Shown: piece by piece, positions 62,583-64,000 of the stretch
How the letters are laid out: every line of letters begins with the position of its first letter
How positions within the stretch are numbered: position 1 is the stretch's first letter
Assembly (NCBI GenBank): GCA_021904315.1
Contig: CM038922.1
Coordinates: forward strand, 3,695,347 to 3,759,346
DNA length: 64,000 bases
Direction of reading: 5' to 3'
Source: Sphagnum magellanicum
Lineage: Eukaryota > Streptophyta > Sphagnopsida > Sphagnales > Sphagnaceae
Notes under the pieces: model-generated
What the model saw: the letters and a program-made list of their open reading frames with translations, nothing else
What the model was told of the DNA's origin: nothing
The model's database searches: none
Translations under genes and position numbers: made by a program

Positions 62583-64000
62583 ATGGCGGACGACCTTTCT
62601 CAAATTGCAATTGAGAAACTAGACACGAACAATTTCCAAGTGTGGAAATTTAAGATTATGAATTTCTTGATGGGGAAAGGCTACTGGGAATTCATAACTG
62701 GTGATGAGACAGAACCTCCTCTCCCAGAAAACCCCACACAACAACAAATTCAAGCCAATAAAACTTGGCATGAAAAGAAAGGAAAGTCTTGTATTGGTTT
62801 TTTATGAGTGTGTCCGATTCCATGATTGTGCATATTCAAGATGCAAAATCATCCAAGCAAGCTTGGGATACATTGGTGAAGATGTATAGCACCAATACAC
62901 AAGCCCGCAAAATGCAGCTCAAGCAAGAGTTGCATAATCTTCAGAAAAACAAAATGAACATCAATGACTATTCTACAAAGGTGAAAAACCTTGCAGATGC
63001 TCTTGCATCTATAGGAGCCCCTGTAGATGATGAAGATTTAGTGTCCGTGACCTTAAATGGACTTGGAAGAGACTATAGCCAGTTCCGTACTTCAATTGCA
63101 GTTCGAGAAACATTTCCCAACTTCCAAGATTTAATAACACTACTTATAAGTGAAGAGATGAGAATTGTTGGTACTTCATCCAATGGAGGATCACAAGAAA
63201 GTGCTTTCTACTCAAATACCAATAGAGGTAGAGGCAGAGGTGGTAAAACCTCATTTCGAGGTCGACCCGAAAGCTCGCATGGTGGACATCATCAACATGA
63301 AGGTCAAGCTCATGGAGGTGGACGAGGAAACTTTGGAGGAAGAGGAAGTCGAGGAAGTCGTGGAGGTCATGGTGGAAGCCATCGAGGTCAACAACCAAAT
63401 AGCGATTCAAATTGCTACTACTGCGGGAAACCTGGGCACATGGCCAAGAACTGTTATCAAAGGGAGCATGATGCACGAAGTGGAAAGCTGCAACAAGGGA
63501 ATTATGCATCAACTAGCAATCAAGGTGATGAACAACTGTTTGTGATGCAGCACATGGCAAATTCAATGATAGGAGGTGTATCAGACAACAATGTCTGGTA
63601 TGTGGATTTTGGAACTTCAAACCACATGACTAGCCATGGAGAATGGTTTAGAGACGCAAAGGATTTGAAGACACCAAGGTTTGTGGAAACTGGTGATGAC
63701 ACTACACATCCCATCACACAGATTGGCAAGGTGCCATTGTCCATGCAAGATGGGCAAACAAAGTACCTGAAAGATGTACTTCATGTTCCAACCATAACAA
63801 AAAATTTGGTCTCCGTAGGCCAGATGGTGGAACAAGGTTTACAGGTGACATTTAACCCAAATGGATGTTTTGTGGAAGACATGAAGAACCAAGGAAAATT
63901 GATTGCAAAAGGAGAAAGGAATGGACGAATGTTCACCTTGGATGTGAACATGCCTGAGGTGAATTCCATGTTATTCACACATGGAAAAGGAGTTGGAGAC
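62583..64000 (+). pseudogene. Copia gag-protease-integrase start, frameshifted, runs off the end
   Basis: The gag start reads MADDLSQIAIEKLDTNNFQVW, the typical copia gag N terminus, for 74 codons before a stop. A one-base shift near 62780 moves the frame, and the rest is open from about 62785 to the window end. It contains gag (KMQLKQELHNLQ...LNGLGRDY), a Gly/Arg-rich RGRGRGG region, and the zinc knuckle CYYCGKPGHMAKNC (63414-63455). The protease reads WYVDFGTSNHMT near 63600; copia proteases have DSGA/DSGT here, so the active-site Ser is replaced by Phe. The reading ends with VLHVP...KNLVSVGQ and the spacer before integrase. The frameshift and the active-site change mean this copy is unlikely to be autonomous. 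Confidence 0.88.

Noticed and set aside
63144..63512. His/Leu-rich minus-strand frame of 122 codons
   Set aside because: It is the exact antisense of the Gly/Arg-rich gag region of the copia element.

Overview
This is nuclear DNA of a land plant. It is AT-rich, holds one complete intron-containing gene, and is otherwise mostly decayed transposable elements. The gene is a class I trehalose-6-phosphate synthase (TPS1-like) with plant exon structure. Around it are remnants of Ty3/gypsy, Ty1/copia, non-LTR and CACTA (En/Spm) elements of plant type. I cannot name the species. The TPS protein diverges clearly from the Arabidopsis protein at its N terminus, and the transposon load suggests a large genome, perhaps non-angiosperm; this is inference. 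No bacterial-style operons, CRISPR arrays, rRNA genes or convincing functional tRNA genes were seen.

Layout. 1-5335: truncated minus-strand gypsy element (RNase H tail, dead integrase, and a long decayed ORF downstream of pol). 5.6-7.6 kb: two tandem repeats and a 677-bp foldback element. 7.6-20.4 kb: a palimpsest of CACTA DNA transposons. A decayed TNP2-type transposase (DUF4218 region and C-terminal parts) is interrupted by a 632-bp inverted-repeat element and by a 1955-bp CACTA element. A 2568-bp CACTA element lies directly upstream. Both CACTA insertions keep matching 3-bp target duplications. 20.4-30.9 kb: AT-rich intergenic DNA with dispersed repeat fragments.

30928-38428 (minus): an 18-exon TPS gene. 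The exons, assembled by hand, give 3057 nt with every junction in frame, encoding 1018 residues plus a stop. Intron 8 uses a GC donor. A 5'-UTR intron of about 1.55 kb is predicted upstream (38529-40080). 40.1-47.3 kb: promoter-side and intergenic DNA without a recognisable gene.

47.4-50.7 kb (plus): a decayed non-LTR retrotransposon reverse transcriptase with its downstream conserved domain. 50.7-57 kb: intergenic. 56974-59330: a second copy of the 15.5-kb CACTA family, with target duplication CAA. 60381-61009: a 629-bp terminal-inverted-repeat element. 61075-64000: the 5' part of a Ty1/copia retrotransposon (LTR, initiator-Met primer-binding site, long leader, frameshifted gag, protease), running off the window end.

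Only the TPS gene looks functional for the host. Its enzyme makes trehalose-6-phosphate, the sucrose-status signal that acts through SnRK1. The rest records successive transposon insertions.
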